A DNA stretch of 64,000 nucleotides from an uncultured Maribacter sp. (GCA_947498505.1 CANMKG010000002.1:620001-684000); one strand, 5' to 3'; shown: positions 34,637 through 45,049, counted from the first letter of the stretch. Notes: generated by a model from the letters alone, not told the origin. Translations and numbers: made by a program.

Positions 34637-36862
34637 ATGAAATTTTTATTTGTTTTTTCGCTTGCCTTTATTTTATTTTCTTGTCAAACATCGTATACCG
34701 AAACCAAAGTAGATTTAAGTCCTTATGTATTAGAAGAAGGATTTAAGCTTGAGGTGGTTGCAGCAGAACCTTTGTTAGAAGCGCCTGTTGCTATGGATTT
34801 TGATGCCCAAGGAAGAATTTGGGTAGTGCAAATGCCAGGCTACATGAATGATATGCAGGGCTCTGGAGAGGACAAACCTACAGGAAGTATCCAGATACTT
34901 GAGGATAGAGATGACGATGGAATTGCAGACCACGCCAAAGTATTTTTAGACAGTTTAATAATGCCAAGAGCATTGGCTCATGTATATGGCGGACTTTTAT
35001 ATGCTGAGCCACCAAATTTATGGTTTGTTGATATTGAAAACGACAAACCTGTTAATCCCGTTTTGGTAGATTCGTCATATGCTGAGGTCGGTAATCCGGA
35101 GCACCAACCTAATGGATTATTATTAAATATTGATAATTGGATTTATAATGCAAAATCAAACTATAGGTATCAACGAAAAGATGGGGTATGGAAAAAGGAA
35201 CCTACGACTTTCAGAGGGCAATGGGGTATATCAAGAGATAATTTTGGTAGATTATATTATAATGACAATTCTAGACAGTTATTAGGAGATTATGTTTTAC
35301 CCAATACAATGGTGCATAACGAATATTACACTCCTAAAGTTGGTGTTAACAAGATGCTAACGAACAATCAACGTGTTTACCCATTGCATGCAACAACTGT
35401 CAATAGAGGGTATTCTAAAGGAGTTTTAAATAAAGATAGTATCTTAATTAATACAACATCAGCATGTAGTCCATTGGTGTATTTAGGAGACGTTTTTCCA
35501 AAAACGTACATGAATAATAATGTATTTGTATGTATTCCAGAAGGTAATTTAGTTAAAAGAAATGTTTTAACATTTTCGGGAGATTCAACAATTGCAAAAC
35601 AAGTTTGGGATAACAAAGAGTTTTTAGCAGCAACTGATGAGGGTTTTCGACCAGTAAGTCTTAATAACGGTCCTGATGGTAGTTTGTATGTTGTTGATAT
35701 GCATAGAGGTATGATTGGGCATCATGCTTATTTAAGCCCTTATTTAAAGAAAAAAGTAGAAAAAACCCGTTTAGATACAATTGTAAATTTTGGAAGGATA
35801 TTAAAAGTAAGCCCTGTCGATAAAAAAACAAGTCCGAATATAAATTTTGATAAGTTGAATAGTTCTGAACTAGTGGACTTATTATCAAGCAAAAATGGAT
35901 GGATTAGAGGTAGAGCTCAGCATTACCTGATTTTTAAAGAAATGCAAAATGAACTTGAGGCAGTAAAAAGACTTGGCTTAGATGCTGAAAATGAGTTTGT
36001 ACAAATACATGCGCTTAGAATATTGGATGGGTGGAACGCATTGTCATTTGAATATTTAATTGATGTTGCTAAAAAGAGTAAAAATCAAACAGTAGCACAT
36101 GCACTCGTATTGGGAGAACAGTTTATAAGTAAAGAAAACGAAGAAAAGGCAGCGGAGTTTTTTAAAGGTTTAGAAGAGAGAAATAGTGCTCTGGTAGATT
36201 TGTATTTAGGTAATACTTTGGGGGGCTGGTTAAAAGTAAATGAAGGAGTATTTTATGATTTAGCTGCGAAAATACTTGTTAGAAATAGCAATAGACCTGT
36301 TGTCAAGGAAGCTTTTTTAAGTGGATTAGGAGGTGCTGAGAAAAAACTTATAGAGCATTTGGAGGAGTTACCATCTTTTACAGATACTGACTTTAAAAAA
36401 GAATTGCTTGCGATAATAGAAAATAGAGAGGCACAAAAACCAAACCCAATTTATAAAGGAAACGCAGCACATGAAGATACACGTACAGCTGGAGCAAAAA
36501 TGTTTTATAGCATTTGCGCATCTTGTCATGGCATTAATGGGCAAGGTATAGAAGGTTTGGCGCCACCGCTTATAAATTCAAAATACGTAAGAAACCCTAA
36601 AGTATTAGCATTAATAATACTACATGGTTTAGAAGGGCCCGTAGAAGTTGATGGGAAGCTTTACGATTATAATTTGGCAATGCCCGGACTTATAAGAAAT
36701 GATAAGATTTCTAATAAAAATATTGTAGATATTATTTCGTATGTATCTAATGCTTTTTCAGATAGCCCTAAAATTCTAGGTACTAAAATAATTGATTCTC
36801 TTAGAAGTGTAAAAGCAATTTCAGGCAACGAATTTACTGAGAAAGAGTTGGAAGAATTCTAG
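34637..36862 (+). CDS. PVC-type c-haem lipoprotein (membrane-bound dehydrogenase domain)
   Basis: The 741-residue protein starts at ATG 34637, which places a lipoprotein signal (AFILFSCQTS, Cys16) at the N-terminus. Residues 25-390 form a beta-propeller of the 'putative membrane-bound dehydrogenase' type (GFKLEVVAAEPLLEAPVAMDFD, NGPDGSLYVVDMHRGMIGHH). A helical HEAT-like region follows (about 410-590), then a mono-haem cytochrome domain with CASCHG at 627-632 and a distal Met in AMPGLI. It would accept or pass electrons in the periplasm or at the outer membrane. It is probably the last gene of the TRAP operon. The substrate is unknown. Confidence 0.88.
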   Translation: MKFLFVFSLAFILFSCQTSYTETKVDLSPYVLEEGFKLEVVAAEPLLEAPVAMDFDAQGRIWVVQMPGYMNDMQGSGEDKPTGSIQILEDRDDDGIADHAKVFLDSLIMPRALAHVYGGLLYAEPPNLWFVDIENDKPVNPVLVDSSYAEVGNPEHQPNGLLLNIDNWIYNAKSNYRYQRKDGVWKKEPTTFRGQWGISRDNFGRLYYNDNSRQLLGDYVLPNTMVHNEYYTPKVGVNKMLTNNQRVYPLHATTVNRGYSKGVLNKDSILINTTSACSPLVYLGDVFPKTYMNNNVFVCIPEGNLVKRNVLTFSGDSTIAKQVWDNKEFLAATDEGFRPVSLNNGPDGSLYVVDMHRGMIGHHAYLSPYLKKKVEKTRLDTIVNFGRILKVSPVDKKTSPNINFDKLNSSELVDLLSSKNGWIRGRAQHYLIFKEMQNELEAVKRLGLDAENEFVQIHALRILDGWNALSFEYLIDVAKKSKNQTVAHALVLGEQFISKENEEKAAEFFKGLEERNSALVDLYLGNTLGGWLKVNEGVFYDLAAKILVRNSNRPVVKEAFLSGLGGAEKKLIEHLEELPSFTDTDFKKELLAIIENREAQKPNPIYKGNAAHEDTRTAGAKMFYSICASCHGINGQGIEGLAPPLINSKYVRNPKVLALIILHGLEGPVEVDGKLYDYNLAMPGLIRNDKISNKNIVDIISYVSNAFSDSPKILGTKIIDSLRSVKAISGNEFTEKELEEF

Positions 36863-36881
36863 CAAAGAAGTAAATCAAGTT

Positions 36882-37757
36882 TTATTCTTTTTTAAAACGG
36901 TATGAAGATGGAGACTTTCCAATTACATTTTTGAAAACCCTTGTAAAATAATATGGGTCATCATAACCAATGGATCTTGCAATTTCGTTTATTCTTAGAT
37001 TACTAAAATCCAATAAATTACATGCTTTCTGTATTCTCAAAAATGTTAAGTGTTCTATTGGTGAATGCTCAGTTCTTTTTTTAAAAAGTAAACAAAAGTG
37101 TGAGACAGATAAGCCACATTCCGATGCTAAATCTTTAACAGTGATGTTTTTATTTAAATTATCTTTCATATATAAAATAGCCTTTGATATAGGGTCTTTT
37201 CTATAAATGTTTCCTGATTTTTTGTATAACGATAGGTATTTTAAAGAACCAAGTAAATTAATTAATAATACACCACTATATTCTAAGTTATTTATGGAAA
37301 ATCCATCTTCTAGTGTATAATATATTTCTTCAAATAAACGAATTCTATCTTCTAATCTTGTATTAGTATCGTTAGTTAGAACCCTTGGGTAATTGTAAGG
37401 AAGCGCAAAGTGATTCGCACTTTTTCCTTTAAAATGAACCCAGTAAATACTCCATGGGTCGTTATGGTCAGAAGCATATTTGTGAGGTGCATTTGGAGGT
37501 ATGATATAGTAGTTGTTTTCATAAAGAAAATCTTTACATCCATTAATTTCTATCCAACCAGTACCTTTGGTGCAAAAAATAAGAATATATTCAGAACTTC
37601 CTTTTAATCTTTCTCTGTAATGATATTTGGCTTTTGGGAAAAACCCAATGTCCGTTGCATACAATTGTTTGGTAAGATTGTTTTTATGTAAAATTTTAGT
37701 TTGCTTTTTAGGAATGACTAAAATTTTTTCTCCTGTAAAATTATCTTTTTTTCTCAT
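36882..37757 (-). CDS. AraC family transcriptional regulator
   Basis: The 291-residue protein has an N-terminal cupin-like sugar-sensing domain (about 30-170; EINGCKDFLYENNYYIIPPNAPHKY) and a C-terminal pair of helix-turn-helix motifs: ITVKDLASECGLSVSHFCLLFKK and RINEIARSIGYDDPYYFTRVFK. It lies between the uronate/TRAP operon and the PUL sigma factor and is transcribed away from the sigma gene, so it could control either. The 210 bases before its start contain no clear operator that I can see. Confidence 0.9.
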   Translation of the reverse strand: MRKKDNFTGEKILVIPKKQTKILHKNNLTKQLYATDIGFFPKAKYHYRERLKGSSEYILIFCTKGTGWIEINGCKDFLYENNYYIIPPNAPHKYASDHNDPWSIYWVHFKGKSANHFALPYNYPRVLTNDTNTRLEDRIRLFEEIYYTLEDGFSINNLEYSGVLLINLLGSLKYLSLYKKSGNIYRKDPISKAILYMKDNLNKNITVKDLASECGLSVSHFCLLFKKRTEHSPIEHLTFLRIQKACNLLDFSNLRINEIARSIGYDDPYYFTRVFKNVIGKSPSSYRFKKE

Positions 37758-37967
37758 GGAGCTATTTAAAAATAAAAATAAGAAAATAATCCATCATTGT
37801 CATTAAAATGTCTATTTGAAATTAGCTTATCAATTCTAATCTTGTAGTAGAAATGATATAGTAATTATTGAATTGAGAGAATGACAGTTTAAAAATCTGT
37901 TTTGAAGTTTCAGCATGCATTCAAGCGATAATCAGTACCGCATTAACATATCCATAAACTGGTTTTA

Positions 37968-38552
37968 ATGAAAAGAGGAGCACAAAGTATTGAAAAGGAA
38001 AAGGCACTTGTAGAGTGTCTTAAAAAAGGAGATATAAAAGCTTTTGAATCCCTTTTTAAATTATACAATAGAAAACTGTACGGTTTTTCTTTAGGATACT
38101 TAAAATCCCCTGTAGATGCAGAAGGCGTCGTGCAAGATGTTTTTTCTAAAGTTTGGGAAAAAAGAGCTTCGCTAAAAACAGAGTGTTCCTTTAAGTCTTA
38201 TATTTTTACTATAGCCTTTAATTTTATAAAAAAAGTATTTAATAAAAGAGCTCAGATTAGAACTTACCTTAATTCAAAAGTAGAAATTATTGATTTGGAT
38301 CAATCAACATTAAGTCAAATTGACTATAATTTTATGATGGATCGTATTATGGAAATAGTTTCGAAAATGCCCGCACGAAGGAAAGAAACTTTCATAAAAA
38401 GTCGTATCGATGGTCTTTCGGTTAAGGAAATTGCCAAAGAAATGAATATTAGCCCTAAAACCGTGGAAAATCAAATTACTTCGTCATTAAAATTTATCAA
38501 ATCCAACTGGGATTTTAAAGAAGCAGATGATAAAAAAATAGAAATAGCTTAA
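37968..38552 (+). CDS. ECF-type RNA polymerase sigma factor
   Basis: The 194-residue protein has sigma region 2 (about 18-90; FESLFKLYNRKLYGFSLGYL, VVQDVFSKVWEKR) and region 4 (about 130-182; RKETFIKSRIDGLSVKEIAKEMNIS). It belongs to the sigma factors of Bacteroidota that act with a FecR-like anti-sigma and a TonB receptor with an STN domain. Those partners follow at 38670 and 39859. An intrinsic terminator at 38581 separates it from fecR, allowing separate levels. It probably activates the susCD operon when the glycan is sensed. Confidence 0.92.
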   Translation: MKRGAQSIEKEKALVECLKKGDIKAFESLFKLYNRKLYGFSLGYLKSPVDAEGVVQDVFSKVWEKRASLKTECSFKSYIFTIAFNFIKKVFNKRAQIRTYLNSKVEIIDLDQSTLSQIDYNFMMDRIMEIVSKMPARRKETFIKSRIDGLSVKEIAKEMNISPKTVENQITSSLKFIKSNWDFKEADDKKIEIA

Positions 38553-38580
38553 TAATGTAGTTAACAGAATAGGGGTAATA

Positions 38581-38618
38581 CCTTTATTATTGATATTATA
38601 TTAATAATAAGGGTTTTT
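38581..38618 (+). terminator. Intrinsic terminator between sigma factor and FecR genes
   Basis: The left arm at 38581-38596 pairs with the right arm at 38598-38613 along about 15 bp with two G-T wobbles, followed directly by TTTTT. The stem is very long and AT-rich, with G-C pairs at its base. Confidence 0.7.
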
Positions 38619-38669
38619 AGTTTGTAGACCTTTGACATGGTAATTTATTCTGTTAACTATATTTTTTTG

Positions 38670-39710
38670 ATGAAATCAAACATTGACAAGAAAAGAATTC
38701 AAAATTATTTTTCTGGAAATTATTCGAAGGAAGATATTGAATACGTCGAAAATTTTTTTTCAAGTAAGAATGATGAAGAAGAATTAAAGAATATTCTTAA
38801 AGAGAATTGGGACAATTTTAGAATTTCCAAGGAAAATATGGGGCATGATTTAGATCATATTTTTTATAGAATTAGTGAGGAAATTCAAGAAAAACGAAAA
38901 AACAAAACTCCTAAAACTTTACTAACTAATTTTTGGAAAGCCTATGTCCGTATAGCTGCAGTTGTGTTATTACCTATAGGGTTATTGTATTTTGTTTTTT
39001 TTGATAAAATACAAACAGAATTTCACGATAATTCTTCATATGCGGAGGTAAGTGCTCCATTGGGGTCTAGGGTAAAATTTGTGTTACCAGATGGTAGTGA
39101 AGGATGGCTAAATAGCGGGTCATCTATAAAATACCCTGTTAAGTTTGGTGAAACAAGAGATGTAAATCTTATTGGTGAAGCATGGTTTGATGTTAAAAAA
39201 GATTCAAATAGACCTTTCAATGTTGTTGCCTCTAGTATAAATATCTCTGTTTTAGGAACACAATTTAATGTGTCTTCATATAATGGAGAAAAGGTTGATG
39301 TGGTCTTGGAGACAGGAAAAGTAAAGTTGACCCAAGAAAACAGCGATGAAGAATACGAGATGGAGCCTAAAGATAGGGTTGTTGTAAATACCAGAAATAA
39401 TAAAGTAAACAAAACAAAACTTCAAGAAACTGAAAAATATTCCAGTTGGAAAGATGGCAAACTTGTTTTTAGAAATGAAGCATTGTCGGAAATAGCAGAA
39501 AGGTTAAGTAGATGGTACAATGTAGAGGTTGAAATTGAAAATGAGAAAAATAAAACCTTAAAGCTAAGAGCCACATTTGTAGACGAAGATATAGAAGAGG
39601 TTTTACGCTTATTAAAGATGAGTTTACCAATTGATTATAAAATAAAACAAAGACAAAAGGATAACAACAACCAGTTCCAAAAAAGAAAAGTAATTATCTC
39701 AGTTACATAG
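38670..39710 (+). CDS. FecR family anti-sigma protein
   Basis: The protein has about 346 residues from MKSNIDKKRIQNYFSG (ATG 38670); an ATG at 38637 would add 11 hydrophobic residues and lies close to the terminator. A cytoplasmic anti-sigma part (1-80) precedes one membrane helix (about 96-116), then a periplasmic FecR domain (SAPLGSRVKFVLPDGSEGWLNSGSSIKYP, LIGEAWFDVKK) and a C-terminal DUF4974-like part (FRNEALSEIAERLSRWYNVEVE). It holds the sigma factor inactive until the STN domain of the SusC receptor signals across the periplasm. Confidence 0.92.
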   Translation: MKSNIDKKRIQNYFSGNYSKEDIEYVENFFSSKNDEEELKNILKENWDNFRISKENMGHDLDHIFYRISEEIQEKRKNKTPKTLLTNFWKAYVRIAAVVLLPIGLLYFVFFDKIQTEFHDNSSYAEVSAPLGSRVKFVLPDGSEGWLNSGSSIKYPVKFGETRDVNLIGEAWFDVKKDSNRPFNVVASSINISVLGTQFNVSSYNGEKVDVVLETGKVKLTQENSDEEYEMEPKDRVVVNTRNNKVNKTKLQETEKYSSWKDGKLVFRNEALSEIAERLSRWYNVEVEIENEKNKTLKLRATFVDEDIEEVLRLLKMSLPIDYKIKQRQKDNNNQFQKRKVIISVT

Positions 39711-39776
39711 TATAATAATTAACCAAAACTAACTTAAAAAAATACTTGCTTATGACATAATATTATTTAAAAAAAG

Positions 39777-39803
39777 CAGGAATGTGGTTGCAACACATTC
39801 CTG
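39777..39803 (+). repeat. Perfect 10-bp hairpin in the fecR-susC gap
   Basis: CAGGAATGTG (39777-39786) and CACATTCCTG (39794-39803) flank the 7-base loop GTTGCAA. On the plus strand an A-rich tract precedes it and no T-run follows; read on the minus strand it is followed by CTTTTTTT. It may be a terminator, a bidirectional one, or an mRNA leader structure before susC. Confidence 0.55.
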
Positions 39804-39858
39804 AATTAAAATTTAGCAGAGTTAATAATTCAAAAAAACCACTAAACAGAACAAAATT

Positions 39859-42800
39859 ATGAAAAAAAAAATAGAACGGTGTGAATATGAACCATACCGT
39901 GTTATAAACGTTATTAGAATTATGAAAATATCGGTGGTCCTGTTTTTTATTCTAGTTTCAAGTGTTTTTGCAAACGATTCCTACTCACAAAATAAGCGAC
40001 TAACCTTAGATATGACTAATGTAAAATTAGGAAAGGTTCTCGACGTTATTGAAGAGAATAGCAGTTTTTACTTTCTTATAAATCACGATTTTATAAACGT
40101 AAATAAAAATGTAAGTATTAACGTTAAAAACACGAAAATTAGTAATATTCTAGATGTTTTAATTGATACTAGGAAAATCTCTTATATAATACGTGACAAG
40201 CAGATTGTATTTGTAAAGAAGAAGCTTGAAAAACTTAAAAAAGTATCAAGCAAAGGAGTTTTATCCAATAAAACAGTGTTAGGAATAAGCACCGCGTATT
40301 TAAATCTTAAATCAGTTCAAAATTCAATATCCGGAACCGTTTTAGACCAAAATAATTTACCATTAGCAGGTGTAAATGTTATTGTAAAAGGAACAAATGT
40401 AGGAACGCTAACCGACTTTGATGGTAATTATTCGATTAACGCTCCCAAAGGAGGAACTATTCTTGTGTTTTCTTATCTAGGACAAAAAACCCAAGAAATA
40501 GCGATTTCTGATCAATCTGTTATTAATATTACCATGGAAGAAGATACTGCTCAATTAGATGAGGTTGTGGTTGTTGGGTACGGTAGTGTTAAAAGAAGCG
40601 ATTTAACAGGTTCTGTAACTTCCATTACTTCAGAGGATATTACCGAATCAACCAGTAATACTGTTAGTAATTTATTCCAAGGTAAAGCGGCAGGTATTCA
40701 GGTAACTACTGGAGATGCAGCTCCAGGTGGAGGTATTAATATTAGAGTTCGCGGAACATCCACTATTACAGGGTCTACAGAACCATTATACATAATAGAT
40801 GGTTTTCCCGTAAGTAGTGCAAACAACGATCAAAATATTGGAGGAGGTATTTCCGAGTCACCGGTAGAAGGTTCCGTACAATTTAATGTGTTTCCTAACG
40901 CATTATCAATGATAAACCCTTCAGATATTGCCAATATCGAAGTTTTAAAGGATGCAGCGGCTACTGCGATATATGGTAGTAGGGGCGCTAATGGAGTAAT
41001 TATTATTACGACTAAAAGAGGTAAGTCTGGAAAGCCTAAACTTAGTATGAATTATTCTATTGGAGTTAGTAAACTGGCAAATAAAATAAAAAGAATTGAC
41101 GGTAATTTAAGAGGGCAGATAGATAATGAAAATGAAATTAGAGATGGCGTCGACCCAGCGGATGTTAGATGGAATGGAGCAGATGAATTTCATCCACTTC
41201 CTGGAAATGCAAAATCGTATGATTGGCAAGACATTATATATAGACAAGCTATAACTAAAAATGTTTCATTAACTTTTAGTGGTGGAGATGAGAATACAAA
41301 ATATCTATTATCTGGCAAAGCTTTTGATCAGGAGGGTATAATGCGAGAGACAGGTTTTAAAGATTATCAGTTAAGAATAAACCTTGATCAAAAAATAGGC
41401 TCTTTCTTTTCTTTGGGTACTAATGTTTTGTTAAGCACATCTGAAAGACAACAAGCGCCAGGATCCGGATCCGGATTTGGTTATAATGTGGTAAGAAGTA
41501 CATTGGGAGAACACCCGTTGATTAATCCTGAATGGCGTGACCCAGTTAATCCAGACTTATGGTATACTGATCCGTTAAGGCAAGGTGGAAACACTTTTTC
41601 GAATCCACTCAAAATGTTACAAGAAATTGACGATAAGTTAACAAGAAATAGATTGTTAGGTAATGTTGTGGCAACTTTGAATTTTACTAAGTCTTTTAAG
41701 TTTACGGGTAGTACAGGTATTGATTATTCAGATGGAACTAGAAAAATATACACTAGAAGTAGTTTAACATTAAGTGGTTCTCCAAATGAAGGAGGAGATG
41801 CCAGAATCAATTCTAACAAGCTACTACGTGCAAATGTGAACGGTTATTTTTCATGGAAACACGATTTTGGAAATCATCATATTAATTCTTTGTTAGGAGC
41901 AGAAAATACCACAACAACAATTTCCAATGTAAATCTTTCCGCAGAAGGTTTTGCTACAGATGATTTACTTACGGAGAATTTTTCGGGAGGAAATTCTGAA
42001 ACTTTTAGAATTAGTAACAATAAATCTAAAAGAGACATTGTTGGTTTTTTTGGTAGGGTAAATTATGATTATCAGAACAAATATTATTTAAGTTTAAATG
42101 CAAGACAAGATGGGTCATCAGTGTTTGGTCCAAAAAATAAATGGGGATTTTTTCCATCTGCCGCATTGGCTTGGCGACCTAGTGAAGAAGAGTTCTTTAA
42201 AAAACAAGATATTGTTTCTAATTTAAAATTAAGAGCGACTATAGGACAAACTGGAAATGGAGATTTATCACCGTATAGCTCACAAGGTCTTTGGACGATA
42301 TTAAGTAATAGGTATAGTTTTGGAAATCAAATAGTTAATGGAGTTGGTTTATCTAGGATAAATAATGAAAATTTAAAATGGGAAACCACAACACAGTATA
42401 ATTTTGGTTTAGATGCTAGATTTCTTAAAGATAGATATGGTTTTTCTATTGATTACTATGTAAAAGATACGGAAGATCTTATTTTACCTGTTGTTATTCC
42501 AGAAACCACGGGCTTTACAAGTTCAATCCAAAACCTAGGAGAATTAAGAAATGAAGGACTTGAGTTTTCTGCTGATGCTACAATTTTAAACAAAAAATTT
42601 AAATGGGAAATTAATGGAAATATTAGTTTTCAGAAGGCCTATGCTACTGATATTAAAGAAGGAACAAATTTGGATCCTCGCACTGAAGAATCGTTCATAG
42701 AAGTTTTTAACTATCCAAGAAGAAATGGACCAAGGTTATATGTTGGTCAAGACGCTGGTCAATTTTATGGTTATATAAGAGGAGGTGTTTTTGCTAATCA

Positions 42801-43395
42801 AGCGGAAGCTGATGCCGCTCCAACGCAAATTAATGGTAATCAAGAAGGCTTTGTGTGGTATAAAGATATTGATGGAAACGGTTCTATTGGTCCAGAAGAT
42901 CAAGTTGCGTTAGGTAAAGGAACTCCAGATTATTTTTATGGGATTACTAATCGTTTTAGTTATAAAGCTTTTGATTTATCCATATTTTTTCAAGGAGTTG
43001 AAGGAAATTCAATAATTCCATTTTATGGAGGTGATGCAGGTGATCCTAGAGAATCTAATTTTTGGACACCAGAAAATAGAATTACGGATACCCCAATCAA
43101 TGCAAGTCAAAATGGTGTTTTGGATGGGTTTCAGATAACAGATAGACGAGTTCAAGATGGGGGTTATCTAAGACTTAAAAATATTAGGATAGGGTATACG
43201 TTACCCAATGATATAGGACTTTTTGGAGGGCTTAATATTTATTTGAATGCTACGAACGTAGCTACTTTCACAAAATATCGAGGATATAATCCAGATGTAA
43301 GTTCGGGTGGGTCAAGTGCTTTTAGCGAAGGCTTTGATACAGGGGTTTATCCTCTAGCTAAAGAAATTACATTAGGATTAAACTTTAACTTTTAA
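39859..43395 (+). CDS. SusC-family TonB-dependent receptor with STN domain
   Basis: The 1178-residue outer-membrane protein has a signal peptide (helix about 22-38), an STN domain (about 48-115; KRLTLDMTNVKLGKVLDVIEE), a carboxypeptidase-regulatory-like domain (about 154-230; ISGTVLDQNNLPLAGVNVIVKG), the plug (VVVVGYGSVKRSDLTGSVTS; DAAATAIYGSRGANGVIIITTKRG) and a long beta-barrel ending in LGLNFNF. It imports oligosaccharides with SusD, and the STN domain contacts FecR to relay a signal. The SusD gene follows after 10 bases. The substrate cannot be read from the sequence. Confidence 0.96.
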   Translation: MKKKIERCEYEPYRVINVIRIMKISVVLFFILVSSVFANDSYSQNKRLTLDMTNVKLGKVLDVIEENSSFYFLINHDFINVNKNVSINVKNTKISNILDVLIDTRKISYIIRDKQIVFVKKKLEKLKKVSSKGVLSNKTVLGISTAYLNLKSVQNSISGTVLDQNNLPLAGVNVIVKGTNVGTLTDFDGNYSINAPKGGTILVFSYLGQKTQEIAISDQSVINITMEEDTAQLDEVVVVGYGSVKRSDLTGSVTSITSEDITESTSNTVSNLFQGKAAGIQVTTGDAAPGGGINIRVRGTSTITGSTEPLYIIDGFPVSSANNDQNIGGGISESPVEGSVQFNVFPNALSMINPSDIANIEVLKDAAATAIYGSRGANGVIIITTKRGKSGKPKLSMNYSIGVSKLANKIKRIDGNLRGQIDNENEIRDGVDPADVRWNGADEFHPLPGNAKSYDWQDIIYRQAITKNVSLTFSGGDENTKYLLSGKAFDQEGIMRETGFKDYQLRINLDQKIGSFFSLGTNVLLSTSERQQAPGSGSGFGYNVVRSTLGEHPLINPEWRDPVNPDLWYTDPLRQGGNTFSNPLKMLQEIDDKLTRNRLLGNVVATLNFTKSFKFTGSTGIDYSDGTRKIYTRSSLTLSGSPNEGGDARINSNKLLRANVNGYFSWKHDFGNHHINSLLGAENTTTTISNVNLSAEGFATDDLLTENFSGGNSETFRISNNKSKRDIVGFFGRVNYDYQNKYYLSLNARQDGSSVFGPKNKWGFFPSAALAWRPSEEEFFKKQDIVSNLKLRATIGQTGNGDLSPYSSQGLWTILSNRYSFGNQIVNGVGLSRINNENLKWETTTQYNFGLDARFLKDRYGFSIDYYVKDTEDLILPVVIPETTGFTSSIQNLGELRNEGLEFSADATILNKKFKWEINGNISFQKAYATDIKEGTNLDPRTEESFIEVFNYPRRNGPRLYVGQDAGQFYGYIRGGVFANQAEADAAPTQINGNQEGFVWYKDIDGNGSIGPEDQVALGKGTPDYFYGITNRFSYKAFDLSIFFQGVEGNSIIPFYGGDAGDPRESNFWTPENRITDTPINASQNGVLDGFQITDRRVQDGGYLRLKNIRIGYTLPNDIGLFGGLNIYLNATNVATFTKYRGYNPDVSSGGSSAFSEGFDTGVYPLAKEITLGLNFNF

Positions 43396-43405
43396 AACAT
43401 TAATA

Positions 43406-45022
43406 ATGAAAACATATTTATATTCAATAATTCTGACAGTTTCATTGTTCCTTGTAACAGGTTGTGAAGAAAAGTTAGAAGAAGAATTGTTCAATAACTT
43501 TGGGTCATCAAATTTTCCAACAACTGAAACAGCTGAAATTCTATTGTCAGAGGCTTATCACGATTATGGACAGACATATAATAATCATAGAATGGGATGG
43601 GCTATTGAAATGCCAACTCCTGCCATGCAATATCGATTTCGTCAACCAAAACCATTGGTAAGAAACCATCTATCTACATGGACTTGGGGAACTCAATTTA
43701 GTGATCCTGCTTATTTTGAAATTTTAACGACAATATATACTGGAGTTCGAACGGCGAATGATGTAATAGGTTTAGTTTCCGAGCTTGAAACAGATAACCC
43801 CGAAAGAAAGGCAGCAATAGTGGCAGAAGCAAAATTTCTAAGATCTTTAGCATATTTTAATATGGTAAGGTTATGGGGAGGAATGCCAATAATTGATAAG
43901 GCTCAAACCTTAGATGATGACCTTTTTCCGAGCAGGGCGTCTATTGCTGAAACGTATAATTTTGTAGTTCAGGGACTTAAAGAAGCTATTCAAGATTTAC
44001 CAACTAGAAGTGAGTATGCGACACAGGGAATACAACCAGGGCATATTACCAAGGGAGGAGCACAAGGAGTTTTAGCAAAGGTTTACCTTACTATGGCTGG
44101 ACAACCGTTGGGTGATGCGTCAAATCTTCAAGAAGCAAAAACTTTACTAGAAGAAATAATTAATTCAGGGGAATGGGGTTTGGTTCAGTCTGATACGCCA
44201 TATAAAGATTTATGGAATTGGGAAAACGAGTTTAATGATGAACGTATGTTTGATGTTCAAAAACAGAGTCCTGGTCGCAGCACAGGACAAAATTATAGGA
44301 TGATGTTTGGTTATATGACTCCTCCAGTTCTATCTGAAGATATTTGGGCTACAGGAGTTAATAATTTTGCCAGAGGAGCTGGTTTAGATGGTGTTCCGCC
44401 AGAATATGCTAAATGGTATGCTGCGCATGATTCTGGACCCAGATATGAGTGGACCATTATAACTCAATTTGTAGCGAAAGGAAATTATCAAAAATTTAAA
44501 GAAGGAGAGATATATTACATGGAAGATGGGCCTGATGCGCAAGCCCATATAGGTAAATATAGAGCAGTGGGAGCTGAATTAGATGATAGGTTCTTTTGCC
44601 CTAATAATTTCCCCGTTCTTAGATATGCAGATATATTGTTAATGCATTCTGAGGTAACTAATGAACTTGGAGCGGCAGACTATACAGGGATTAACGCCAC
44701 AAGAGAAAGAGCAGGGCTTCCTGCTTTGTCAGGATTATCTCAAGATGATTTTAGAGATGCCGTTTTTATAGAACGTGAATTAGAATTAGCATACGAACAA
44801 AATTTATTGTTTGATATGAGAAGACGAGGTTTTGAATATTGCCAGCAAAGACTAAATGGTTTTTATCAGCCAAATCAAAACGAATCTGCTCCGGGAGCGG
44901 GAGATGGTTACATAGTGGATTATTCTATTACCAACCTTACAGAACCTCATCGCATGTTGTTTCCATATCCACCAAATGAACTTGCGTCAAATCCTAATTT
45001 AAAACAAAACCCAGGTTATTAA
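43406..45022 (+). CDS. SusD-family glycan-binding lipoprotein
   Basis: The 538-residue lipoprotein (TVSLFLVTGCEE, Cys20) has SusD/RagB domains: the N-terminal TPR-like region with AAIVAEAKFLRSLAYFNMVRLWGGMP, and the C-terminal RagB-like part with RYADILLMHSEVTNELG and RERAGLPALSG, ending in HRMLFPYPPNEL. It closes over the SusC barrel at the cell surface and binds the oligosaccharide. It is co-transcribed with susC. A stable hairpin downstream may lower expression of the enzymes that follow. Confidence 0.95.
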   Translation: MKTYLYSIILTVSLFLVTGCEEKLEEELFNNFGSSNFPTTETAEILLSEAYHDYGQTYNNHRMGWAIEMPTPAMQYRFRQPKPLVRNHLSTWTWGTQFSDPAYFEILTTIYTGVRTANDVIGLVSELETDNPERKAAIVAEAKFLRSLAYFNMVRLWGGMPIIDKAQTLDDDLFPSRASIAETYNFVVQGLKEAIQDLPTRSEYATQGIQPGHITKGGAQGVLAKVYLTMAGQPLGDASNLQEAKTLLEEIINSGEWGLVQSDTPYKDLWNWENEFNDERMFDVQKQSPGRSTGQNYRMMFGYMTPPVLSEDIWATGVNNFARGAGLDGVPPEYAKWYAAHDSGPRYEWTIITQFVAKGNYQKFKEGEIYYMEDGPDAQAHIGKYRAVGAELDDRFFCPNNFPVLRYADILLMHSEVTNELGAADYTGINATRERAGLPALSGLSQDDFRDAVFIERELELAYEQNLLFDMRRRGFEYCQQRLNGFYQPNQNESAPGAGDGYIVDYSITNLTEPHRMLFPYPPNELASNPNLKQNPGY

Positions 45023-45049
45023 TATATGAAAAGCAGGATTTATAGACAT

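Noticed and set aside
39023-39412. Open frame of 129 codons opposite fecR
   Set aside because: FecR domain motifs are clear on the plus strand; no support for the antisense product.
41461-41480. Tandem GGATCC-type repeat in susC
   Set aside because: It encodes a short Gly-Ser stretch in a loop of the barrel; too short to mean more.
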